A stretch of 64,000 nucleotides of DNA, taken from contig NC_089593.1 in the NCBI RefSeq assembly GCF_019320115.1, forward strand, positions 11,871,908 to 11,935,907. Direction: 5' to 3'. Both the position numbers and the translations under genes were made by a program. Below are positions 20,789 to 29,653 of this stretch, piece after piece. Source of the DNA: Miscanthus floridulus. Its lineage: Eukaryota > Streptophyta > Magnoliopsida > Poales > Poaceae. The notes under the pieces are model-generated. The model worked only from the letters and a program-made list of their open reading frames with translations, ran no database searches and was not told the DNA's origin. Positions within the stretch are counted from its first letter, which is position 1, and every line of letters starts with the position of its first letter.

Positions 20789-23179
20789 TCAAACTTTAGG
20801 AATCCAAACTTGTTGAGGGCCCTTCACTTTCTCAACAAGTGACTTAGCCACCCAAATCTTCTTAGGCCTACTCTTGTTGGGGGGTCCTAAGAACATGACT
20901 TTCATCTTTCCACTAGAATCTTTTCTAAGCATGTAGTGAGCATTGAAAGCAAAGGGTCTAGCATGCTTGGGCAAGGGTTGTGGTGGTAGAGTTTGACACT
21001 CATGAGCAAAGTGGCCTTCTTGTCCACATTCAAAACATCTCTTTGGCTTTAGCTTTGGCTTTGATTGTTGTTGTTGAGCTTGAGCCTTCTTCTTCTCTAC
21101 ACTTGCCACATATCCAATGCCACTTCTATCCATCTTCATGACGGTGTTCATGAGTAGCTCACTTTGGAGATGCTTGCCTCTAGCAAACTTGCTCAACCTA
21201 ATCTTGAGATGTTCTTTCTCCATCTTGAGCTTCTTGTTTTCTTCCTTGATAACCTCATTGTTCTTCTCTTCCTTGAGCTTCTTGTTCTCTTCTTTGAGCT
21301 TCTCATTCTCAAGGATCAACTCTTTGTCATGATCAAGAGTTTCTAGCACAATGATGTTGTTGCTCTTCATCTCTTCAAGATCTTTCATGAGCTTCTCATT
21401 ATCACTCTTGAGCTTGACATACTCATCATAGTTATTGCACTCAACCACTTGCTTGCCTTTGCTACTAGATCCATGCTTAATGCTCTCATCAATTAAATCA
21501 TCACATGAGGTAGCTATATCAATCTTAACAACATGGTTAGTAGCATCATGTGGCTCATTTGGTAAGAATTCTTGTGCAATAACAAGAGTATCATAATTTA
21601 TCTTTAGAGTTGTATATTCATCTTTTAGCTTGTTGTGACTAGTGATAAGCTCATTGTGCACCCACTCAAGTTTATCATGTTTATCTGTAAGCTCTTTCTT
21701 AGAAGATTTGAGCTCCTTGAGTTTGGATGATATAGAATCATTTGTTTCTTCGAGCTCATCATTAGCCTTTTCCAATGTATCACACTTAGCTAAGAGTGAA
21801 TCATTTTTAGCGTCAAGTTTTTCATTTGTAGCTCTACTCTTTCTAATGATCTTAGTGTATTTTCTTAGTATTTTGACAAGATCATCATATGTAGGTGAAT
21901 CATCATCGCTATCGCTATCATCATCACTAGCTTGCTCATCATCACTACTATCATCACTCTTAGTTACCTTGCGTTCACCCTTGGCCATAAGGCATATGTG
22001 TGTAGAGGATGATGGCGATGGTGGCGGTGAGGATGCAAGATCAATAGCAATGGCGGCCACCTTCTCATTGTCACTATCATCATCGGATGATCCACTTGAT
22101 GAATCAATGTCCGTGAGCCAATCACCGACAATGTAGGCATTGCCACTTTTCTTCTTCTTGTAGAAGTCCCTCTTTTTGCCATCTCTCTTCTTGTATGGCT
22201 TGTTCTTTTTCTTCTCATCTTCATCTTCATTGCTTGAGTCATCTTTCTTGCCCTTGTTCTTGAACTTATCTTTCTTGGGCTTTGTGCATTGATGAGCTAG
22301 ATGACCAAGCTCGCCACAATTGTAGCAATCCATCTCGGAGATTGGCTTTCTTCTTGAGCTTGTGAAGAACTTCTTCTTCTTGCCGTCAAACTTGATGCCA
22401 CTCTTGTTTAGCTTCTTTAGCATCTTGGCGGTCTTCTTCACCATGAGAGCAAGACTTTCTTCATCATCTTCATCACTTGAGCTCTCATACTCAAGTCTTG
22501 CTTTGCCCTTATCTTGGCTAGCTTTGAATGCTAAGTCCTTCTCTTTCTTCTTTGTAGAGGATGAGCCATCTTGTGGCGTGATGTGCATGTACATCTCATG
22601 AGCATTGATCTTTCCCAAGATTTGTGTCGGTGTAGCGGCGGAAAGATCACCTTGATGTAGCACGGTCACAATGTGCCCATATTTGTCAATGGGGAGGACA
22701 CTCAAGATTTTTCTCACAACGTCGGATGGTGACATTTGAGTAAGTCCAAGCTCATTGACTTCCTCTACAAGAACATTTAAACGAGAATACATCTCATTAG
22801 CACTTTCTTTGGGAAGCATCTCAAAAGAATTTAACTTTTTAATCACAAGATGATAGCATTCCTCACGCTCACTCTTGGTTCCCTCATGGAGCGCACAAAC
22901 ATTCGACCATAGTGCATGGGCGTCTTTGTGGTTCCTTACACGGTTAAACACATCTTTGCAAAGCCCTCTAAAAATGGTGTTTCGAGCCTTTGCATTCCAT
23001 TTTTCATAGTTAACCTCATCGCCTTGTAGGTTAGTAGCATCCCGAGGTTTTGGGAAGCCTTGAGAGGCGGCTCTAAGAATACCAACGTCTAGAGCTTCTA
23101 AGTACGCCTCTATGCGGATTTTCCAATATGGAAAATCATCTCCCTCAAAGATAGGAGGAGGTCCATCCCCGTGAGACAT
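20789..23179 (-). CDS. SIRE-type gag with two zinc knuckles
   Basis: 796 codons from MSHGDGPPPIFEGDDFPYWK. Residues ~1-215 form the UBN2-type copia capsid. A CCHC knuckle (CYNCGELGHLAHQC) starts at residue 285. A long lysine- and serine/aspartate-rich then coiled-coil-like region follows (about 300-700, with SKLKELKSSKKELTDKHDKL and EENKKLKEEKN). A second CCHC knuckle (CFECGQEGHFAHEC) starts at residue 715. Gag packages the RNA into virus-like particles. The frame ends in TGA at 20789; another stop (TAG) lies just before the protease, and both pieces share one reading frame. This is much longer than the 250-400 residues usual for copia gag. The start is the first Met after the primer site. 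Confidence 0.88.
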   Translation of the reverse strand: MSHGDGPPPIFEGDDFPYWKIRIEAYLEALDVGILRAASQGFPKPRDATNLQGDEVNYEKWNAKARNTIFRGLCKDVFNRVRNHKDAHALWSNVCALHEGTKSEREECYHLVIKKLNSFEMLPKESANEMYSRLNVLVEEVNELGLTQMSPSDVVRKILSVLPIDKYGHIVTVLHQGDLSAATPTQILGKINAHEMYMHITPQDGSSSTKKKEKDLAFKASQDKGKARLEYESSSDEDDEESLALMVKKTAKMLKKLNKSGIKFDGKKKKFFTSSRRKPISEMDCYNCGELGHLAHQCTKPKKDKFKNKGKKDDSSNEDEDEKKKNKPYKKRDGKKRDFYKKKKSGNAYIVGDWLTDIDSSSGSSDDDSDNEKVAAIAIDLASSPPPSPSSSTHICLMAKGERKVTKSDDSSDDEQASDDDSDSDDDSPTYDDLVKILRKYTKIIRKSRATNEKLDAKNDSLLAKCDTLEKANDELEETNDSISSKLKELKSSKKELTDKHDKLEWVHNELITSHNKLKDEYTTLKINYDTLVIAQEFLPNEPHDATNHVVKIDIATSCDDLIDESIKHGSSSKGKQVVECNNYDEYVKLKSDNEKLMKDLEEMKSNNIIVLETLDHDKELILENEKLKEENKKLKEEKNNEVIKEENKKLKMEKEHLKIRLSKFARGKHLQSELLMNTVMKMDRSGIGYVASVEKKKAQAQQQQSKPKLKPKRCFECGQEGHFAHECQTLPPQPLPKHARPFAFNAHYMLRKDSSGKMKVMFLGPPNKSRPKKIWVAKSLVEKVKGPQQVWIPKV

Positions 23180-23232
23180 CTTGCTCTAAGCGATTAAGCT
23201 TAAAAATGTGAGCACGAGGCTCTGATACCAAT

Positions 23233-24781
23233 TGAAAGGATCAAGATGCCCAAGAGGGGGGGTGAATTGGGCTAATTCTAAATTCTCTTGCAATAATCAA
23301 ATCCTATGGATAGCCCAATTAACCCCTTGTGCCTTGAAAAGTGTTTCTATCAAACTAATGCACAACGAACTTGTAACATATGTTCCAAACTTACTCTAGC
23401 AAGCAATTCTATGGATGTAAAACAAGTATTGGATTGCTCAAAGTAAATACTCAAAGTAAATGCTCAAAGTAAATAGAGAGAAAGGAACGCGATGATGTTT
23501 TGCCGAGGTATCGGAGAGTCACCACTCCCCACTAGTCCTTGTTGGAGCACCCGCGCAAGGGTGTAGCTCCCCCTTGATCCGTGCAAGGATCAAGTGCTCT
23601 CTACGGGTTGATTCTTCGACACTCCGTCGCGGCGAATCACCCAAAGCCGCTCACAACTTGAGTTGGGTCACCCACAAGCTCCGCCGGGTGATCACCAAGC
23701 TCCCAATCACCACCAAGCCGTCTAGGTGATGGCGATCACCAAGAGTAACAAGCACGAACTCTCACTTGACCACGCGAAGCCTAATGAGAAGATGGATGCA
23801 CACTTTGCTACTCTTGATTTACTAATGAGGCTACTCTATTGGATTCTCAAATCTCAATCACCTCACTAGGACCTTGCTTTTCTTGGCACTCACAAACGTG
23901 TTTCTCAGCTGTTGGAATGAGCAAAAGTCCCTCCACACACGAGTGGAGCTCTTATTTATATGGCAGCCTGAAAAACGAACTGTTATGAGCTTCTACGGGG
24001 TGACCGGACGCTCTGGTCAGTTCAACCCGCGAACCAGTAAAAATGTATTGACTGGACGCTGGCAGGGTCCGATCAGCACTGACTGGACCTGTCCGGTCAT
24101 ATAAAACCCTTACTGGACTCGACCGGACGCTGAACCCTCAGGGTCCGGTCAGCACTGACTGGACACGTCCGGTCGTAGATTCCCTTCTCTGGAACCTTAC
24201 TAGAGTCGACCAGACGCTGCCTTTTAGCGTCCAGTCACATGACCCCTTCAGCGTCCGATCGCACCGAACGCAGACAGCTGATCAAATAAACTGACCGGAC
24301 CCTGCGGCCAGCGTCCGGTCGCACCAGGGCCAGTGCCCGGTCAGCATTTGACCCTCCATTCACTTACAACTCTCGATCATATGTGAATGAAGTTTGCTCC
24401 AAAGGATCTTAGGCATTCATAGGAGCTACCTAGAGCTAGTTTTAACAAGTGTGCATCACACCTAACTCACTAGACTCAACTAGGTCAAGCTACCTATTCA
24501 TACCCCCCTTAAGAGTACGGCCAAAGGAAAAACAAAGTCCTGAACTACTCTAAGTGTCTCTCCAACTTCAATTGACACTTTGAGCTAGTTATCCTTAACC
24601 TTGTCGTCCATCCTTTGAAAACCGAAACGATTTCCATCGTAGGGGCATGACAACCTCGATTGCCCAATCGATCTCCATTACCATGACCTAACTTAATTGC
24701 CTCTGCAAAACACACGTTAGTCATAGTAATCTTGTATTGACATTAATCACCGAAATCCAACTAGGGGCTTAGATGCTTTCA
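23233..24781 (-). repeat. SIRE-type element 5' LTR
   Basis: 1,549 bases. Many differences from the 3' LTR are transitions that turn CCGG or CCGA into CTGG or CTGA (for example GACCGGAC against GACTGGAC), as expected for methyl-cytosine deamination after insertion. The primer site lies directly inside it. Confidence 0.92.
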
Positions 24782-26002
24782 CGCGCGATCAAGTTTTGGG
24801 GAGCGCATCTGCACAACTGCTCTTCGTCTTCTTCCGATCCGGCGCCTGCGCTACATCAACGACCGCTCGAGGGACTACACTATGTACCTCTGTTGCATTG
24901 AGCCTAGAGTTAATACTTTGAGCAGGCCATCATGACCAAGTCTGATGATGGAAACAGTGTTCCCCTTGCCTCCGGCTCGGGTTCCACCCAAGGTTATGAA
25001 CTAAACTCGTCTATGGCGCATATGGTGATGTGTGCTGTGAATATGTGGTTAGGATCTACTATATGGTTCGGTAGCAGATCAGCATATGCGATTAGCGGAT
25101 TACTCATGTTAATATGCGTCAAGATGTATGTGATGTCTTGTTTCTGGATTAAAGCAGGCCGTTAAATGACTAAATATTCAATAAATGCTAGCTTCACATT
25201 TCTGAAAAACCAGCTTGGCTTAGTGTCCACCTGGGCACTAGGTTGGTATCATCTTTGCCTATCACCTTGCATGTTATGACGGGAAAGAAGTATGAAAGGC
25301 ACTAAAAGATGGAGAAAAAGCCGAAGGTGGGATTGTCGGGCGAGCAACAGTAGCCAGCTACCGAATTTGGTTATAATAGCAACAGTAACCAGAGCGCGGT
25401 TGCGGGGTGGGTGTCGGAACGTGGTGCCGAGAGGGGGCATGGGCGTTCACAGGCTGTGGGAGGTGCATGACTGGGGCTGGCCACGGTAGCCAAAGTGGGT
25501 AATTTCTCCCAACTCCACCAAACTTGGATTTAGTGCTCCACCAATTTGGTGAATCTGGGGGCAGATCCACCGTTTTGGTGGAGCAGATCCACAGTGGAGC
25601 TGCTGGATATAAAAGCGTTTGGCTACAAAAGTTGGATCCAAATATGGTTTTGATGAATTTGGAGCCGGTGGAGCTCTACCAGACAAGACAGTCCCTAAGT
25701 GGGTATCAGCTTGGCGGGAATGGGCTGAATTACCCAAGCTGGTGACACTAAACAGCTAAGGGCATATGAAGAGATATGTTAATTTTGTGAGTCACAAGAG
25801 GAGTTATCCTATTCCTACTGCAAGCTCGCTTCCCCTAGGGAAGAACAACTGGCTCGCTCCTCCTGATGACCCTCCGATAAAGGACCAGCGTCATATCAAA
25901 TTGTAAAAGATAGGTTTTCTTTAATTTGTATTTGTTTTTGTTTCAACGGACAGATCATGTATACATATATAAGTAGATGCATGAGAAAGTATACAACGAT
26001 CA

Positions 26003-28153
26003 TCAGGTGGCAGGTTGGATAAAGCCCATGTAGGGGGATTGCCGGCCTTGCGGCGGCCACATGTAGGTCATCTTCCCACGCTTGGCAAGCTCAAGACTCG
26101 ACGACGACAAGCGCTTGAGCTCCACCACCAAGAAGCAGCAGGCATCGTAGGTGATGGGGGCCCCGTAATTGGTCGGCTCCATGGTGCCCATCGGCCTGCA
26201 GATGCAGAACCTGCCGTCGCCTAGGTACGCCAGGGTTGGCATGTCCCGAGGCCTCGAGACTCGGCCGCTGCTGATGACGCACTCCTCCCAGGGCCAGGGG
26301 AACGTCTCCGGCCACACGTGCCGCATGTTGGAACCGGTGGTGACCACCGAGTTCTTGATCTTGGAGCTGGCTTAAAGTCGGCCCGGCTCATTACCACAAG
26401 CCTGCGCTCCCACAGGTCCCAGGTTCACTGAAGCTGACAACATATAAGGCCTTTGGGCCTTACTCAACCCAAAAGACTAGCCTGATAGGTGAGGGTTCTC
26501 CCGCCTTATATGTTGTGCTCCCCCACCATCGCTACATGATGTGGGACTAAACCCCAACAATCTCCCCCTTAGTCACACATCGGGGTGCCCCCGCCATATG
26601 TGACGCTCGAGATTTTTTATCGGGTTTAGCTTTTCTGACCATGGGCTCTGATACCAATTGTTGGAACCGGTGGTGACCACTGAGTTCTTGATCTTGGAGC
26701 TGGCTTGCAGCCGGCCCGGCTCGTTACGAGCCTGCGCTCCCACAGGTCCCAGGTCCACCGGAGCTACAACATATAAGGCATTGGGCTTTCCCAACCCAAA
26801 AAGACTAGCCTGATAGGTAAGGGTTCTCCCGCCTTATATGTTGTGCTCCCCCACCATCGCTACACGATGTGGGACTAAACTCCAACAATCTCTCTCTTAG
26901 TCACACATCGGGGTGCCCCCGCCATATGTGACGCTCGAGATTTTTTTATCGGGTTTAGCTTTTCTGACCATGGGCTCATGATACCAATTGTTGGAACCGG
27001 TGGTGACCACCGAGTTCTTGATCTGTTAGAGCTGGCTTGCAGCCGGCCTGGCTCGTTACCATGAGCCTGCGCTCTCACAGGTCCCAGGTCCACCGGAGCT
27101 ACAACATATAAGGCCTTTGGGCCTTACTCAACCCAAAAGACTAGCCTAATAGGTGAGGGTTCTCCCGCCTTATATGTTGTGCTCCCCCACCATCGCTACA
27201 CGATGTGGGACTAAACCCCAACAATCTCCCCCTTAGTCACACATCGGGGTGCCCCCGCCATATGTGACGCTCAAGATTTTTTTATCGGGTTTAGCTTTTC
27301 TGACCATGGGCTCATGATACCAATTGTTGGAACCGGTGGTGACCATCGAGTTCACACAATCTTGGAGCTGGCTTGCAGCCGGCCCAGCTCGTTACAACGA
27401 GCCTACGCTCCCACAGGTCCCAGGTCCACCGGAGCTACAACATATAAGGTCTTGGGCTTACTCAACCCAAAAGACTAGCCTGATAGGTGAGGGTTCTCCC
27501 GCCTTATATGTTGTGCTCCCCCACCATCGCTACATGATGTGGGACTAGACCCCAACAGTGCCCACTCCACAGTACGCCGAGACGAACGCGAGCTCGTTTT
27601 CGGCCAGGCGCTCCACGGGGGGCTTCGGGAGCGGGACGGCGTGCCAGCTGCACCCGCCGGGGATCAGCCGGAGCTTCTCGAAGCCGTAGATGCCGACGAA
27701 GAGGATGGTGTCCATCCTGATGACGGTGCCGGCGGCGGCGGCGTCTCCCGGTCCGGGCACCAACAGGGGGAGCATGGCGGGCGCGTCCCTGTAGCTGCCG
27801 AACGCGCGTGGCGAGCCGAAGCCGCGGCCCTTGGGCCACCACCGGACGAGGCGGCCCTCGGCGTCGCGCATCCGCGGGCTCGCCTGCCGCTCCCAGAAAC
27901 CGTAGCCGCCGACCTGCATCACCGTGTCATGGAACACGGTGTCCCAGAAGTCGTAGGAGGCGCCCAGGACGGCGCCGCCCGAAGCGGCGAAGGCGCGGCA
28001 GCCGGTCGGCGAGGGGAAGCGCGCGACGGGCTGCGGGGAGCAGGCCGCCGCCACCATCTTGATCTCCTCCTCGTCATCGGCGACCAGCAGGTCGTACACG
28101 AGGTGGCCCTCCTCCTCGTCGTGCACCACCAGAAGCGGCCGGTCGGCGGCCAT
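26003..28153 (-). pseudogene. Copy 3 of the tandem gene, interrupted by a multi-LTR array
   Basis: The 5' part (27558-28153, from MAADRPLLVVHDEEEGHL to FVSAYCGVGT) and the 3' part (26003-26325, from RHVWPETFPWPWEE to GFIQPAT) are almost identical to copy 2. Between them lie 1,232 bases of small LTR-element array. About 206 bases of gene, equal to copy 2 positions 9838-10043 (about 68 codons), are missing. The TATA-like box and ATG are intact, so a truncated protein of about 200 residues could still be made. The full product cannot. Confidence 0.9.
26326..27557 (-). mobile_element. TRIM-like array: four LTRs and three internal segments in tandem
   Basis: LTRs of 229-235 bases, each starting TGTTGGAACC and ending in CCAACA, lie at 26326-26559, 26659-26887, 26989-27223 and 27325-27557. 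They are separated by three internal segments of 99-101 bases. Each internal segment ends with the complement of an initiator-tRNA-Met primer site (CTGATACCAAT) next to the following LTR, and begins ATCTCCCCC or a mutated form, the complement of a purine tract. Transcription is therefore on the minus strand. Size and lack of coding sequence fit terminal-repeat retrotransposons in miniature. No 5S-like block, as in Cassandra, is present. The flanks CCGCA and GTGCC do not match, so there is no target duplication. Confidence 0.88.
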
Positions 28154-28410
28154 CGGAGTCGGACCGCAGCAGCCGCGTGCGTAGCAACGTCTCTCGCCGC
28201 GCGCAGCCAGGGTTGCGATTTATAGTGCGTGCTGCCTGCCCACCGACCAGATCTCGGAATCCTAGCTTCTGACGTGTTCTTCGAAAAAAAAATTGGGTGC
28301 GCACGGCCGGTTGAGCCCATCGCCCACCTAATTTATTTTCCTGTTCTTCTCGGATACGGCTGCTGGAAAATCTATGGCTTCCGCCTCCTAGCCCTTTGTT
28401 GTCATGTAAT
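28154..28410. repeat. End of tandem unit 3
   Basis: The 5' flank of copy 3 follows units 1 and 2 to about 28410 (CTATGGCTTCCGCC, then CCCTTTGTTGTCATGTAAT) and then diverges. The tandem array therefore ends shortly before the copia element at 28490. Confidence 0.75.
28283..28341. mobile_element. 59-base insert with 8-base flanking duplication
   Basis: Relative to units 1 and 2, 59 bases starting GAAAAAAAAATTGGG interrupt the 5' flank of copy 3. They are flanked by TGTTCTTC on both sides (28275-28282 and 28342-28349). The run of A at one end could be a retroposed tail on the minus strand, but the insert is too short to classify. Just to the right about 55 bases present in unit 2 are missing. 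Confidence 0.5.
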
Positions 28411-28489
28411 TTTGGTCTAAAAAAGGCCTAAAAGTATATACTCTCACCGTGATTAAAAGCAATATATCTCTACTCTCTTCTCTACACCT

Positions 28490-29653
28490 TGTTGGATTTA
28501 TTATGGGCTAGGCCCATTTATGAATTTAATAAATCAATAACTCTATGGCTTGTAATTGTGGGTATTACTATTTGTACCGGATTGGAAGTTAAAAGGACGT
28601 TGACTCAACTTAAATGATTGGAATTGATCCGTCTAATTTGAGAAGTTGAGAAACGGACAAAGGCGTGCCACACGCGCGCGCGCGCGCCGCCGCCGCCGCC
28701 GGCCGGGGCCGGGCACGGGCTCGGGCCGGGGCAGGCGTGGCGTGTTATCTTTTTAATACCCACTAACCACGGGAGTTTCAACTTGAAGCCAGTCTGACTC
28801 CTGATCTCCTGGAGTCTCTCCATCTTCCCGTCCCGGCGCATTCCTCCGGGACCTCTCGGCTTTTCCTGTTAATCTTCCAACTCCAGTTAAAGAGAGAGGA
28901 CTCATCCAGAGACATAGTTCAGTTGCTCGATGGCCTTCCTCATCTTGTAACTCTGCGCGCACGGAGGAGCGAGAGGGCAGGTGCCTCCGAATCCCTTGTT
29001 GTTCGAGACCTTGCTCGGGGGATCGGCAATTAGGTTTTTGGGGAGCGTCTACGCGACTGCCCGAAGAGTTTCCGTCTCTGTACGCCTACGTTGTCGATCG
29101 CCTTCCTGGAGGAGCGTACGCCTACGTCGTCTTCTTCCCGATCGCCGGCGTCACCATCTTCTTCCTAGAGGGAGGAAACACCTTCTTCTTCTACGGCATG
29201 TCAAGGGACGTTGCTGGAACTTCAGAATCGCGGATGGGAGGGTATGATTGTTACATCATCTTTCTGTTTTATGTTTTACATGTTTCAGCAGTTCATCAGT
29301 TTGCTTCATATCTTATATCTGCTCATGCTACAAATATGCTTATGTCTGTTCATGCTAGAAATATGCTCTACATATGTGTTTCCTTCTTATAGTTCTGTTG
29401 TTCAGTATATAGCTTTATGCTTGTTGTAGATATGAGATGTATATCATGCCATCTGTTTCTCTCTGTTATTCATGAATCAAGTTCACATGCTTTTGATCTT
29501 TATAAGTTTCACATGATATATGATCTAGCATGTATTTTCACCATGGATATAATCGATATCATGATTACAATGATTAATAATTGTTTATATGTCATCATCA
29601 TGCTGTTGATTTATGGAATTAAAATGACATGGAAAGTGCCTATTATCCTAACA
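28490..29653 (+). repeat. Copia element 5' LTR
   Basis: 1,164 bases beginning TGTTGGATTTATTATGGGC and ending TATTATCCTAACA. It contains a (CG)n/(GCC)n stretch at 28672-28700 that is shorter than in the 3' LTR. A long plus-strand frame in its last third runs in phase into gag. Confidence 0.93.

Larger units (their letters stand above)
13012..24781 (-). mobile_element. SIRE/Maximus-type Ty1/copia retrotransposon, complete structure
   Basis: An 11,770-base element with two long LTRs (TGAAAG...CTTTCA) and the 5-base target duplication CGCGC (13007-13011 and 24782-24786). Unit 1 has the empty site near 8050. Transcription is on the minus strand: 5' LTR at 23233-24781; primer site in the complement of 23219-23232 (ATTGGTATCAGAGCC, initiator tRNA-Met); gag 20789-23179; protease-integrase 19865-20773; integrase-RT-RNase H 17546-19858; an extra ORF at 15061-17093; purine tract AAAAAGGGGGAGAT in the complement of 14585-14598; 3' LTR 13012-14584. 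Large size, long gag and an additional 3' ORF are characteristic of the SIRE lineage. Several in-frame stops make it non-autonomous now. Confidence 0.93.
9517..26002. repeat. Tandem unit 2 (intact gene plus flank, interrupted by copia)
   Basis: Unit 2 is split by the element at 13012-24781. Removing it leaves about 4.7 kb that aligns with unit 1 without its two insertions. The junction to unit 3 is at the 3' end of the third gene copy, near 26003. Similarity between units 2 and 3 across the gene is very high, with only scattered differences, and both are closer to each other than to unit 1. Confidence 0.88.

Noticed and set aside
21117..22601. Serine/leucine-rich plus-strand ORFs opposite gag
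   Set aside because: Antisense shadows of the Lys/Glu/Asp-rich coil of the SIRE gag.
26326..27557. Cassandra TRIM
   Set aside because: LTR start (TGTTGG...) and TTTAGTCCCACATC wording recall it, but no 5S rRNA-like block is present in the LTRs.
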